This document shows, piece by piece, positions 1 through 6,281 of a stretch of DNA of 11,760 nt (position 1 is the first letter of the stretch; each line of letters begins with the position of its first letter). The notes beneath the pieces are model-generated. The model had not been told where the DNA came from. It did no database searches and was given only the letters and a program-made list of their open reading frames with translations. This DNA comes from Acetobacteraceae bacterium (lineage in GTDB: Bacteria; Pseudomonadota; Alphaproteobacteria; Acetobacterales; Acetobacteraceae): the NCBI GenBank assembly GCA_947446625.1, contig CANFIE010000078.1:1-11760 (forward strand), written 5' to 3'. Made by a program: the position numbers and the translations under genes.

Positions 1-240
1 AGTATTTTCCGGGTCGTCCAGCCGCACGTAGTCCACCCGCACACCACGCGCCTGCAACGCCGCGGCAAAGTGGCGCATGGCACTGAGGAACAGCACGATC
101 TTCTGCTGGTGATGCGGCACATAGCTGCACTCCTCCGCCACTTCCAGCAGCAGCACCACATCCTGCGCCGGGTCCATCTCCGCCAGCGCCGCAAGCCCCG
201 GCGAAAGCTGGTCCCCCAGAACCAGCCGCAGCGTGGTCAT
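1..240 (-). CDS. Cryptochrome/photolyase-related protein, N-terminal 80 residues (3' end outside window)
   Basis: The 80 visible residues begin MTTLRLVLGDQLSPGL and contain LGDQLS near residue 8, an SYVPHHQQKI segment at 39-48 and LSAMRHFAAAL at 52-62. These are hallmarks I recognise from the N-terminal domain of the deoxyribodipyrimidine photolyase-related family (PhrB/CryB-like, iron-sulfur bacterial cryptochromes and (6-4) photolyases). That family binds FAD and a ribolumazine-type antenna plus a 4Fe-4S cluster, and repairs UV photoproducts or senses blue light. The catalytic and cluster-binding parts lie beyond the left edge, so repair activity cannot be judged here. A strong AAGGAG ribosome site (complement of 246-251) lies 5 bases before the ATG. 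The start overlaps the DUF2256 stop as ATGA, so it is the last visible gene of the operon. Family assignment is confident; exact subtype is not. Confidence 0.85.
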   Translation of the reverse strand, partial: MTTLRLVLGDQLSPGLAALAEMDPAQDVVLLLEVAEECSYVPHHQQKIVLFLSAMRHFAAALQARGVRVDYVRLDDPENT

Positions 241-407
241 GGCCGCTCCTTCGCAGCAGCGGGGTGTGGCGCCGCGCCCCGGCAGCGCGCCGAGCAATAT
301 TTCACCTGCTCCCAGTCCTTTGCCCATTTGCGTCGCCAGGCGAAGGGCAGGCCGCAGGCAGCGCAGGTCTTGCTCGGCAGGTCAGCCTTGCGGCGCATCG
401 GGGGCAT
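237..407 (-). CDS. DUF2256 family small Cys-rich protein
   Basis: This 56-residue protein contains K-T-C-x2-C at residues 13-18, a W-rich basic middle (PFAWRRKWAKDWEQ) and V-K-Y-C-S-x-R-C-R at 36-43. The two Cys pairs (C15/C18 and C38/C42) look like a zinc-finger or treble-clef knuckle. This is the DUF2256 pattern; as far as I recall the family is 40-60 residues long and has no established biochemical role. A GGTGA ribosome site precedes the ATG by 3 bases. The stop overlaps the photolyase-related start (ATGA), and the gene begins 3 bases after the SDR stop, so all are almost certainly cotranscribed. Context suggests a job linked to the photolyase-related protein or to light/oxidative stress; that is inference only. 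Confidence 0.85.
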   Translation of the reverse strand: MPPMRRKADLPSKTCAACGLPFAWRRKWAKDWEQVKYCSARCRGAAPHPAAAKERP

Positions 408-410
408 GGC

Positions 411-1088
411 TCACCAGGGTATGGGCGCACCGCGCCAGTCAAAGAAGTTGCCGCTGTCGCTGGGTTGCAGCCGCCCGAGCACTGCCAGCAGGTGCTGCGC
501 CGCCTCTGCCGGGCTCAGCAGTACCTTGCCGGTGCCGGCAAAGGGCGCCGAGAGCCGGGTAGCCACCGTGCCCGGATGCAGCGCCACGCAAAGCGCCTCG
601 GGGTGGGTCCGTGCCAGTTCAATGGCGGCGGTCCGCACCAACTGGTTCAACGCGGCCTTGGAGGCACGATAGCCGTACCAACCGCCCAGCCGGTTGTCGC
701 CAATGCTGCCCACCCGGGCCGAAAGGCTGGCAAACACCGCACGCCCTTCACGCGGCAGGCGCGGCAGAAAATGCTTCATCACCAGCGCCGGGCCAATGGC
801 ATTCAGTGCAAAGGTCCGGGCAAGCTGCGCCGGGTCCAGTGCCCGCAGGCTCTTCTCGGGGCCTTGCCCGGCAGCATGCAGAAAGCCGGTGGCATTGATC
901 ACCAGCCGCACCTCGCCGTCGGGCAGCGCGGCGGCGGCGCGGGCAATACTGGCCTCATCCTCCAGGTCCAGCACTGGCCGCGCCAGCCCCACCACCTCAT
1001 CCACCCCGGGCGTCTGCGCCAACGCGGCACACAGCGCGCCACCAATGCCGCCGGAAGCCCCAATGACCACGGCAATGGAGCGCGGCAT
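411..1088 (-). CDS. Short-chain dehydrogenase/reductase (SDR), CsgA/C-factor-like
   Basis: The product is 225 residues, typical for a classical SDR. The NAD(P)-binding glycine motif GASGGIG is at residues 10-16, the NNAG-equivalent is NATG at 65-68, and the helix-4 Asn is in LNAIGP (N96). The catalytic Ser lies in FASLSARVGS (about 121-123), with Y140-x3-K144 in YRASK. The C-terminus (GNFFDWRGAPIPW) has the F-x-D/W ending I associate with C-factor (CsgA)-like SDRs. It should be a soluble NAD(P)H-dependent oxidoreductase; the substrate is unknown. I chose the ATG at 1088 because the longer open frame to 1193 adds only low-complexity residues that overlap the upstream gene. This ATG shares one base with the stop of the DUF3429 gene (TGATG), suggesting translational coupling. 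SDRs beside photolyase-like genes are familiar, but their role there is not defined. Confidence 0.88.
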   Translation of the reverse strand: MPRSIAVVIGASGGIGGALCAALAQTPGVDEVVGLARPVLDLEDEASIARAAAALPDGEVRLVINATGFLHAAGQGPEKSLRALDPAQLARTFALNAIGPALVMKHFLPRLPREGRAVFASLSARVGSIGDNRLGGWYGYRASKAALNQLVRTAAIELARTHPEALCVALHPGTVATRLSAPFAGTGKVLLSPAEAAQHLLAVLGRLQPSDSGNFFDWRGAPIPW

Positions 1089-1519
1089 CAACCCAGCAAG
1101 CCCAGCAACAGGGCGCTGATGGCCCCGGCCGAAAGCGGCAGCCGCAATTGCCGGTACCAACAGGGGGCCTCGGCCAGGCGCAGGTCGGCCCACAGCATCA
1201 GGCCGAAGCCCAGCGCCAGCAGCACCAGACCCTGGGCCGGCGGCAGCAGTAACGCAACCCAGCCGACCAGCGAAGGCACCACGCTGAGCCCCAGCCGCCC
1301 GAACAGCTTCGCCGCACTGCTTGCCGCCATGGCCAGCCCCCAGCGCACGCCACCAAGAAAGGAGAGAATCACCGCGCCATAGGCCAGCAGGGCGCGCTGC
1401 CCCACCTCATGCCAGGGCGAGACCGGCAGCAATATGGCCAGCGCCGCCGCCACGAAGGGCAGCAGACCGGCCAAGCCCAGCCACAGGGGCGCGGCTGGCA
1501 TTGTATGGAGCAGGCGCAT
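1088..1519 (-). CDS. DUF3429 family integral membrane protein
   Basis: This 143-residue protein is almost entirely hydrophobic. Likely membrane segments are at about 11-33, 43-65, 76-93, 96-112 and 127-143. The second contains YGAVILSFLGGVRWG, the most recognisable signature of DUF3429. The family is small, multi-pass and of unknown function. I chose ATG 1519; a second in-frame ATG at 1501 is possible, and the open frame extends upstream only through a TTG at 1579 with non-membrane, non-conserved sequence. No strong ribosome site is visible for either ATG, so the start is uncertain by 6 codons. It is the first gene of the minus-strand operon that ends in the photolyase-related gene. I could not find a convincing promoter or ECF-type motif upstream. 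Confidence 0.82.
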   Translation of the reverse strand: MRLLHTMPAAPLWLGLAGLLPFVAAALAILLPVSPWHEVGQRALLAYGAVILSFLGGVRWGLAMAASSAAKLFGRLGLSVVPSLVGWVALLLPPAQGLVLLALGFGLMLWADLRLAEAPCWYRQLRLPLSAGAISALLLGLLG

Positions 1520-1638
1520 GGCAGGGCTTTGCAATCCTGAAGGGCCTGCCGGATATGGCGCGAGGCTGGTCTTTCTCAACCGGTGCTCGTGTCTGAATTC
1601 AGCAACTTAGCTGGCAGGGCCGGCAGTTGGGCGCCAAA

Positions 1639-1659
1639 TGGCGGAGAGGGTGTCTGCCA
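1639..1659. other. Candidate attachment site (tyrosine-recombinase core, tRNA-Ser 3'-end-like)
   Basis: Arms TGGCGGA (1639-1645) and TCTGCCA (1653-1659) form an inverted repeat with one mismatch around a 7-base spacer (1646-1652). That is the usual geometry of a tyrosine-recombinase core site. Read on the minus strand, the first 12 bases (CCCTCTCCGCCA) match the common 3' end of tRNA-Ser genes including CCA, a frequent integration target. No tRNA body is present here, so this would be the island-side duplicate of the target. The second copy and the integrase gene are not in the window. The function is inferred from pattern only. Confidence 0.4.
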
Positions 1660-1701
1660 AAAAGCGAGGAAAAGTGTGGAGAATAGAAAGACGTTGGCGT
1701 T

Positions 1702-1723
1702 TTACCCCCAAACTTACCCCCAA
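1702..1723. repeat. Two direct copies of TTACCCCCAA, 12-bp spacing
   Basis: Exact TTACCCCCAA decamers occupy 1702-1711 and 1714-1723 (TTGGGGGTAA on the minus strand). Paired GGGGGTA boxes close to a core site resemble the arm-type integrase binding sites I have seen flanking P4-like integrase islands. They lie 43 bases inside the candidate att core. Alternatively they could be an operator for the adjacent toxin-antitoxin region, but they sit at the 3' end of hepT, which makes that less likely. Confidence 0.45.
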
Positions 1724-1744
1724 CTTCTCTGTCCCTGCCCGGGG

Positions 1745-2098
1745 TTAGGGCGCTTCGTCCAGTTCAGCCAGCAACCGTCCGACATGGCCGGCCAGCACAG
1801 GCATGTCCTCGGTCACGGTGCGCCACACCGTCCCGTCATCCACCGTGGCATAGCCATGGATCAGCAGGTTGCGGAACGCCACCGCCCGCGCCAGGTCCGG
1901 AATGCGGGCCGCCAGCTCAGGCGCGCTGCGCGACAGGCGGTTCAGCGCCTCGCCCACAATCTCGCATTGCCTCTCTACCGCCGAGCGCAGCAGCCGATCT
2001 GCCATGTACTGCTCCGGGCTGCGTCCGGCGATAAAACTGGCCAGCGCCACCGCAGCCTCTCGTGCATCCCACAGAAAGGCGCGGGGATCAGGCGGCAT
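1745..2098 (-). CDS. hepT: HepT-like HEPN toxin (DUF86 family)
   Basis: This 117-residue, mostly helical protein carries R-N-L-L-I-H-G-Y at residues 76-83: the R-x4-H-x-Y motif of HepT-type HEPN ribonuclease toxins, with R76 and H81 as expected catalytic residues and Y83 as the Tyr that partner MNT enzymes AMPylate in characterised systems. The preceding CEIVGEALNRLS (45-56) is the other conserved DUF86 helix. It starts 11 bases inside the end of the mntA-like gene, the common overlapping antitoxin-first order. It would cleave RNA and stop growth when not modified by its partner. Length and motif are intact, so the toxin is probably functional. No ribosome site is evident, consistent with coupling to the upstream gene. 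Confidence 0.92.
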   Translation of the reverse strand: MPPDPRAFLWDAREAAVALASFIAGRSPEQYMADRLLRSAVERQCEIVGEALNRLSRSAPELAARIPDLARAVAFRNLLIHGYATVDDGTVWRTVTEDMPVLAGHVGRLLAELDEAP

Positions 2099-2399
2099 GC
2101 AGCGGCAGGCGGGCGGCTTCGATGCTGGCGCGCAGGTAGGGGTTGCGAATGGCCGAGGCCATGGCGAGATCCACCCGATACCCCAGCAGCGCCTCCAGCG
2201 CGGCGCGCAGGCCGAGGAAGTCGGCCAGCGCCGGCGGGGCGTGGCTCAGCTCGTACTCCACCAGCAGGTCCACATCCGAACGCGCCGGGTCAAACCCATC
2301 GCCTCGCGCGGCCGAGCCGAACAGGTCCAGCCGCCGCACATGGAAGCGGTGGCAGAGGGCGGCGATCTCGGCGCGGTGCTGAGCAAGGATGGGAAGCAT
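2088..2399 (-). CDS. mntA: MntA-like minimal nucleotidyltransferase antitoxin
   Basis: The 103-residue product has the pol-beta-type nucleotidyltransferase signature: F27-G28-S29-x-A-R-G-D34, then S41-D42-V43-D44 supplying two metal-binding acids, and a third acid in RVDL (D77). Minimal nucleotidyltransferases of this kind neutralise HepT by adding AMP to the HEPN Tyr. The gene precedes and overlaps hepT by 11 bases, so both are made from one message. I chose ATG 2399, just before LPILAQHRAEI; an in-frame ATG at 2426 would add nine Pro/Ala-rich residues and cannot be excluded. Neither has a clear ribosome site. All key residues are present. Confidence 0.9.
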   Translation of the reverse strand: MLPILAQHRAEIAALCHRFHVRRLDLFGSAARGDGFDPARSDVDLLVEYELSHAPPALADFLGLRAALEALLGYRVDLAMASAIRNPYLRASIEAARLPLHAA

Positions 2400-2469
2400 G
2401 GGGGCCTCTGGCGCTGGGGGCAGCATAGCGCGTTTCGACGCTGGTGTTCCATGGCGGCGAAGATGGCGT

Positions 2470-2494
2470 GGCCCCGGTGCAGGGGCCGCGCCCC
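2470..2494 (-). promoter_or_regulatory. Overlapping alternative hairpins upstream of mntA
   Basis: GGCCCC (2470-2475) pairs perfectly with GGGGCC (2482-2487) around a 6-base loop. The same right-hand segment can instead form GGGGC (2482-2486) with GCCCC (2490-2494) around a 3-base loop. The two structures are mutually exclusive and lie about 70-95 bases before the mntA start, in its probable leader. There is no T-run, so it is not a standard terminator. In such GC-rich DNA such pairings can arise by chance. Confidence 0.25.
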
Positions 2495-2788
2495 TCCAGC
2501 AGGCCGCAAGGGCAGGCCAGCCGGCCCGGGGCAAGTTCCGCCCCCTGACTGCCCAGGGCCACGCGCTGTCGCCTCGGTGGCAGCCTCGGCTGGCCATGGG
2601 TGCTGAGCCTTCCTCAACCGCCACCGGGCCAGGCAGTCGGGCGGCTGGGCGGCGGCTGCGGGAAATGGGGCACCAGGCACCGCCAGCAGGGCAGAGGCGG
2701 GCCGGGGGGGGGCGGTATAGGGCAGCAGCCAGCGGGCAGTACCAGGTGGGCAGCCGAGCAGCCAAGGCAGAAGCATAGCGACCGCAGG

Positions 2789-2842
2789 CCCCCCCCCGGT
2801 GAAGCGAAGTGAGGGGGGAGGGGGTCGATAAAATGCACCCCC
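2789..2842 (-). repeat. C-tract/G-tract hairpin element downstream of hsdR
   Basis: A 9-C run (2789-2797) can pair with GGGGGG (2813-2818) across an AAGCGAAG-centred loop. Next to it GGGGGT (2820-2825) pairs perfectly with ACCCCC (2837-2842) around an 11-base A/T-rich loop. Coming about 55 bases after the hsdR stop, these stems could end the hsd transcript or block read-through into mntA-hepT. A proper U-tract is missing. It also looks like a dispersed intergenic repeat unit, but no second copy exists in this window. Confidence 0.35.
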
Positions 2843-2896
2843 GCCGAAATTCTTGCGCTCGGCCATGCCGGCCGCACGCCTCAGAGCCTCCAGCGC

Positions 2897-5800
2897 TCAC
2901 GCCACCGCGCGCTGCCGGACCTGCTCAAGCACCTCGATCAACTGCACCACCTCAGCCTCCCAAAACACCCCCTCAACGCCCTTGGCGCTTAGCCGGGTAT
3001 AGGGCGCCTCATAAAGGCGGGAGGCATCCATCACGCCAGCCTTGGTCAGGTTCTCGATGATGGTCTGCACGAACTCGATCTGGTTGGCGGTCAGGGTCTT
3101 ACCCTGCATGAACCCCGCCAGGGCCTGTGTCGCCGCCATCTTGTCCAGGCCCACCAGGCCTCTGACGAACAGGCCCAGCCCCTCGCTCTCCTCCTTGGCC
3201 TTCTCCACCTCCTGCGGCGTCCCGGTGCCGCTCTCCACAAGCATGCGCTCCAACTCGGCCAGGTCGGTGGCGGTCAGCGGCACATTCGTCCGCAGCTTGT
3301 GGATGGCCACATGGTTCTCATGCTGCCGCAGGAAGTGACGCGCCTTCTCGCGGAACTTGGCAAAGGCATCGGCCGAGACGAACTGGCCGAACTCAACCTC
3401 CTGCCCGGCGCCGATCTCATCGGTGAAGTCGGTGTAGAGCACCACGCGCTTCCGCTTCTCAATCAGATGAACCAGCCCGCGCAGCTTGGTCCTGGCTCTG
3501 TCCAGCAGCGGCACGGTCACATCCTGCCACCAGGCCTCGGTCTGGATCTCCAGGATCAGTTCCATCTGCTCCTGGATCACCGGCACGGCATTCTGTTCCG
3601 CCAGGGCGGTGGCTATGCCCACAACCTTGTCCTTCAGCCCGTCATACCCGGCCCGCGCGGTCAGCACGCATAGCTGCAGGTGCAGCATCAGCAGGTCGAA
3701 CTGTTTCGCCTCCACCTTCTCGGCGGCCAACTCCACCGGCAGCCCGGCCAACTCGGCCGAGAGCGCCTCACGCGCCTCCACATCCAACGCGGTCCATGCC
3801 TCGGCCTTGGTGTAGGTCTCCACCATCTTGCGCTTTGGCCGCACGATGAAGTTGTCCACATTCATCGCCGCCACCTCGGACCGCAGCCGCTCCGCCACGG
3901 CCGCGCGCAGCGCCGCCTCGCCATCGCCGGCGGTCCCGCCCTTCAGCCGCCCATCCAGCCCGGCCACCACATCCAGCCGCGCCCGGAACAGCTTGGCCGA
4001 CAGGCTCTCCCCCACCGAGCCCTCCACCGTCGGCACCGCCTGACTGAAGAACTCCAGGTTCTGGCAGAAGTCGAACACGTAGAAGAACGCCTTGTCCTGC
4101 CCTGGCCCGAACAGGTCCGGGCACAGCCGCGTGCCGCGCCCCACCATCTGCCAGAACTTCGTCTTCGACCGCACCAGCTTGAAGAACACCAGGTTCACCA
4201 CCTCCGGCACGTCAATGCCGGTATCCAGCATGTCCACGCTGATGGCGATGTGCGGCGCCCTTGCCGGCTTGGAAAAGTCCTCGATCAGCGTCTCCGGGAA
4301 TCGCGCCTGCATGTCGATCACCCGGGCGAAGTGCCCCTTCAGCGCCGGGTAGTTCACATCAAACCGCTTCTGGATGAACTCCGCATGCTGGTGGTTCTTG
4401 GCGAAGATGATGGTCTTGCCCAGCAGGTCGCCGCCTTCAACCTTCTGCCCATGCGTCATCAGGTGCTCCAGCACCTTGTCCACCGTATCCGCGTTGAACA
4501 GCCAGGTGTTCACCGCCTCGGCCTCCACCTTGTCCGGTGCGCCGTCCTCGTCGCCCCACTCGGCGGCGTCCCAGTCGTCCTTCTCTTCTTCCGGCAACTC
4601 GTCGTAGCTGATCCCCTGGCGCGCAAAGCGCAGCGGCACCGAAATCGCCTTCATCGGCACCAGGTACCCATCCGCCACCGCCTCCTCCAGCGGGTAGGCA
4701 TCGGTGGGCACGCCGGTATCCAGGTCGAACAGCGAATAGGTATTGCGGTCGATCTCCTCCTTCGGCGTTGCCGTCAGCCCCACCAGCAGGCTGTCGAACC
4801 ACGCGAAGATCGCCCCGTACTTCTTGTAGATCGAGCGATGCGCCTCATCCACAATCACCAGGTCGAAGTAGCCCGGCCCAAACCGCCGGCCGCCCTGGTC
4901 CTGCTCGTCGATCAGCCCCATCATGGTGGGGTAGGTGGAGACATACACCCGGCCCTGGCCGGTCTTGTCCGCCATCAGATTCACCGGCGTTACCGCGGGC
5001 AGGTGCTTGTTGAACGCATCCACCGCCTGCTTCACCAGCGCCCGCCGGTCCGCCAAAAACAGAATCCGCTTGGCCCAGTTGCAGCGCAGCAGCAGGTCGC
5101 ACAGCGCAATCACCGTGCGCGTCTTGCCCGCGCCCGTGGCCATCACCACCAGGGCCTTGCGCTGGTTGTACACCTCAAACGTCTCGCCAATGCGGCGCAG
5201 CGCGCGGGTTTGGTAGTGGCGGCCGGCAATCTCGCCATTCACCGCCGCATCCCCCAGCGGGCGCCGAGTGCTGCGGCGCTGGATCAGCAACGCCAGCTCA
5301 TCCTGCCGGTAGAAGCCCTGCACGCCACGCGGCGGGTAGCGCGTATCGTCCCACAGCCAATGCTCATAACCATTGGTGCAGAAAATGATGGGCCGCTGCC
5401 CGTGCATCTGCTCCAGGCAATCCGCGTACAGCTTTGCCTGTTGCTGGCCCTTGAAGGGGCTGTGCCGCGTGGCCTTGGCCTCCACCACCGCCAGCGGCTT
5501 GCCGTCGCTGCCCCACAGCACATAATCGGCATAGCCCAGGCCGCTGGGGGTGGGCATGCCGCGCACCTCCACCTCTCGCACGCCAGGCGCTTCCACCTTC
5601 CAGCCGGCTTCCAGCAGCATCAGGTCAATGAACTGGTCGCGTGTCGCGGCTTCGTCATAGTCATGCGTGTCGGGCCGCGCCGCATTGGCGGCCACCGCCT
5701 TGGCCACCTCGGCCCGCAGCGCCTGCACTTCCGCATCCAGGCTGGCGCGGTCCGCCAGCGCCTCGGCCAGCTTGTCGTCGGCGGCGCGCAGCTCGTCGTT

Positions 5801-6274
5801 CAGCTTGCGGATTTGCGCCAGGCTCTGCTTCACCAGCGCGGTGGCCGGCGGCGGCACCAGCTTGGGGTCGAAGCTCAGGTTGTCGGCCGGCTTGGCGCCC
5901 TTGGCATAGCTGCGCACCAGCCAGAAGGCGATGTGGAACAGCTCCTTCACCGCGGTGCCGGCTTCGGCCGCGCTGACCGGGCGGGTGCTGTGGACGGCGT
6001 GGTTGCCGGTTTCCTGAAGGTACTTTGCCTTGAAGAAAACGGCGTCGCCGACGGTGCGGCGGAAGCTGGGTTCGTGGATCAGCGCGCCCAGGCTGTCCTG
6101 GTAGGGCAGGGTTAGCCGGGCATCGGCCTTGTAGAGCCAGGCCAGGGCAAGTTCGAGCCAGCGGCGGGCATAGAAGGCGGCGGCGCGCGGGTCGCCATGC
6201 ACCAGGGTTTCGGCGCGCGTCGCCGCCGCGTGCAGGTCCGGCCACTCTGGTTGGAGGAAGCCGAATTGCGACAT
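2897..6274 (-). CDS. hsdR: Type I restriction endonuclease subunit R (HsdR, EcoEI-like)
   Basis: This 1125-residue motor/nuclease subunit translocates DNA using ATP and cuts at a distance when bound to HsdM/HsdS at unmethylated sites. An N-terminal DUF4145-like helical domain (about 1-130) is followed by a probable coiled coil (145-197). A PD-(D/E)xK nuclease comes next (Y-A-D250, V-V-E265-A-K267), then the SF2 helicase: Walker A GAGKT 381-385, DEAH 476-479, TAT 501-503 and motif VI GRGTRLC 712-718. A long EcoEI-type C-terminal helical region (about 800-1120) ends the protein. All catalytic motifs are intact. The ATG lies 7 bases beyond the hsdS stop, with a GGGGAG somewhat far upstream. It is the third gene of the hsdM-hsdS-hsdR operon. 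The family identification is very secure. Confidence 0.97.
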   Translation of the reverse strand: MSQFGFLQPEWPDLHAAATRAETLVHGDPRAAAFYARRWLELALAWLYKADARLTLPYQDSLGALIHEPSFRRTVGDAVFFKAKYLQETGNHAVHSTRPVSAAEAGTAVKELFHIAFWLVRSYAKGAKPADNLSFDPKLVPPPATALVKQSLAQIRKLNDELRAADDKLAEALADRASLDAEVQALRAEVAKAVAANAARPDTHDYDEAATRDQFIDLMLLEAGWKVEAPGVREVEVRGMPTPSGLGYADYVLWGSDGKPLAVVEAKATRHSPFKGQQQAKLYADCLEQMHGQRPIIFCTNGYEHWLWDDTRYPPRGVQGFYRQDELALLIQRRSTRRPLGDAAVNGEIAGRHYQTRALRRIGETFEVYNQRKALVVMATGAGKTRTVIALCDLLLRCNWAKRILFLADRRALVKQAVDAFNKHLPAVTPVNLMADKTGQGRVYVSTYPTMMGLIDEQDQGGRRFGPGYFDLVIVDEAHRSIYKKYGAIFAWFDSLLVGLTATPKEEIDRNTYSLFDLDTGVPTDAYPLEEAVADGYLVPMKAISVPLRFARQGISYDELPEEEKDDWDAAEWGDEDGAPDKVEAEAVNTWLFNADTVDKVLEHLMTHGQKVEGGDLLGKTIIFAKNHQHAEFIQKRFDVNYPALKGHFARVIDMQARFPETLIEDFSKPARAPHIAISVDMLDTGIDVPEVVNLVFFKLVRSKTKFWQMVGRGTRLCPDLFGPGQDKAFFYVFDFCQNLEFFSQAVPTVEGSVGESLSAKLFRARLDVVAGLDGRLKGGTAGDGEAALRAAVAERLRSEVAAMNVDNFIVRPKRKMVETYTKAEAWTALDVEAREALSAELAGLPVELAAEKVEAKQFDLLMLHLQLCVLTARAGYDGLKDKVVGIATALAEQNAVPVIQEQMELILEIQTEAWWQDVTVPLLDRARTKLRGLVHLIEKRKRVVLYTDFTDEIGAGQEVEFGQFVSADAFAKFREKARHFLRQHENHVAIHKLRTNVPLTATDLAELERMLVESGTGTPQEVEKAKEESEGLGLFVRGLVGLDKMAATQALAGFMQGKTLTANQIEFVQTIIENLTKAGVMDASRLYEAPYTRLSAKGVEGVFWEAEVVQLIEVLEQVRQRAVA

Positions 6275-6281
6275 GGCGGTG

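Larger units (their letters stand above)
1520..1744. other. Gene-free boundary between photolyase operon and accessory region
   Basis: No credible gene lies here. It must contain the promoter of the DUF3429-SDR-DUF2256-photolyase operon and the 3' flank of hepT. A TGAATTCA palindrome sits near 1594-1601. The stretch from about 1660 to 1725 is visibly more A/T-rich than either neighbour. Composition changes here and the right-hand genes are all accessory types, so it is a plausible island edge. The attachment-like site and the direct repeats are listed separately. Confidence 0.5.
2400..2896. other. G/C-tract-rich gene-free stretch between hsdR and mntA-hepT
   Basis: Open frames exist on both strands but they are low-complexity (Pro/Ala/Gly/Arg) and show no family resemblance, so I call no gene. 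The stretch must hold the 3' end of the hsdMSR transcript and the promoter of mntA-hepT. It contains an 8-G run (2704-2711), a 9-C run (2789-2797), G-tracts at 2813-2824 and several strong hairpins. I cannot pick out a convincing -35/-10 pair in such GC-rich sequence. Confidence 0.5.

Noticed and set aside
1560..1660. A complete tRNA-Ser gene
   Set aside because: Only the 12-14 bases of the 3' end match; no anticodon stem-loop or T-loop sequence is found beside it on the minus strand.
2246..2866. Minus-strand open frames between hsdR and mntA as small genes
   Set aside because: Compositions are low-complexity Pro/Ala/Gly/Arg, no ribosome sites or conserved motifs are seen, and several frames are open at once as expected at this GC content.
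3680..6115. An 811-codon plus-strand open frame opposite hsdR, and similar long plus-strand frames opposite hsdM (7382-9130) and the SDR gene (264-1382)
   Set aside because: These are antisense shadows of strongly GC3-biased genes. Their translations are His/Arg/Gln/Leu-rich with no family features, while the minus-strand proteins have intact motifs.
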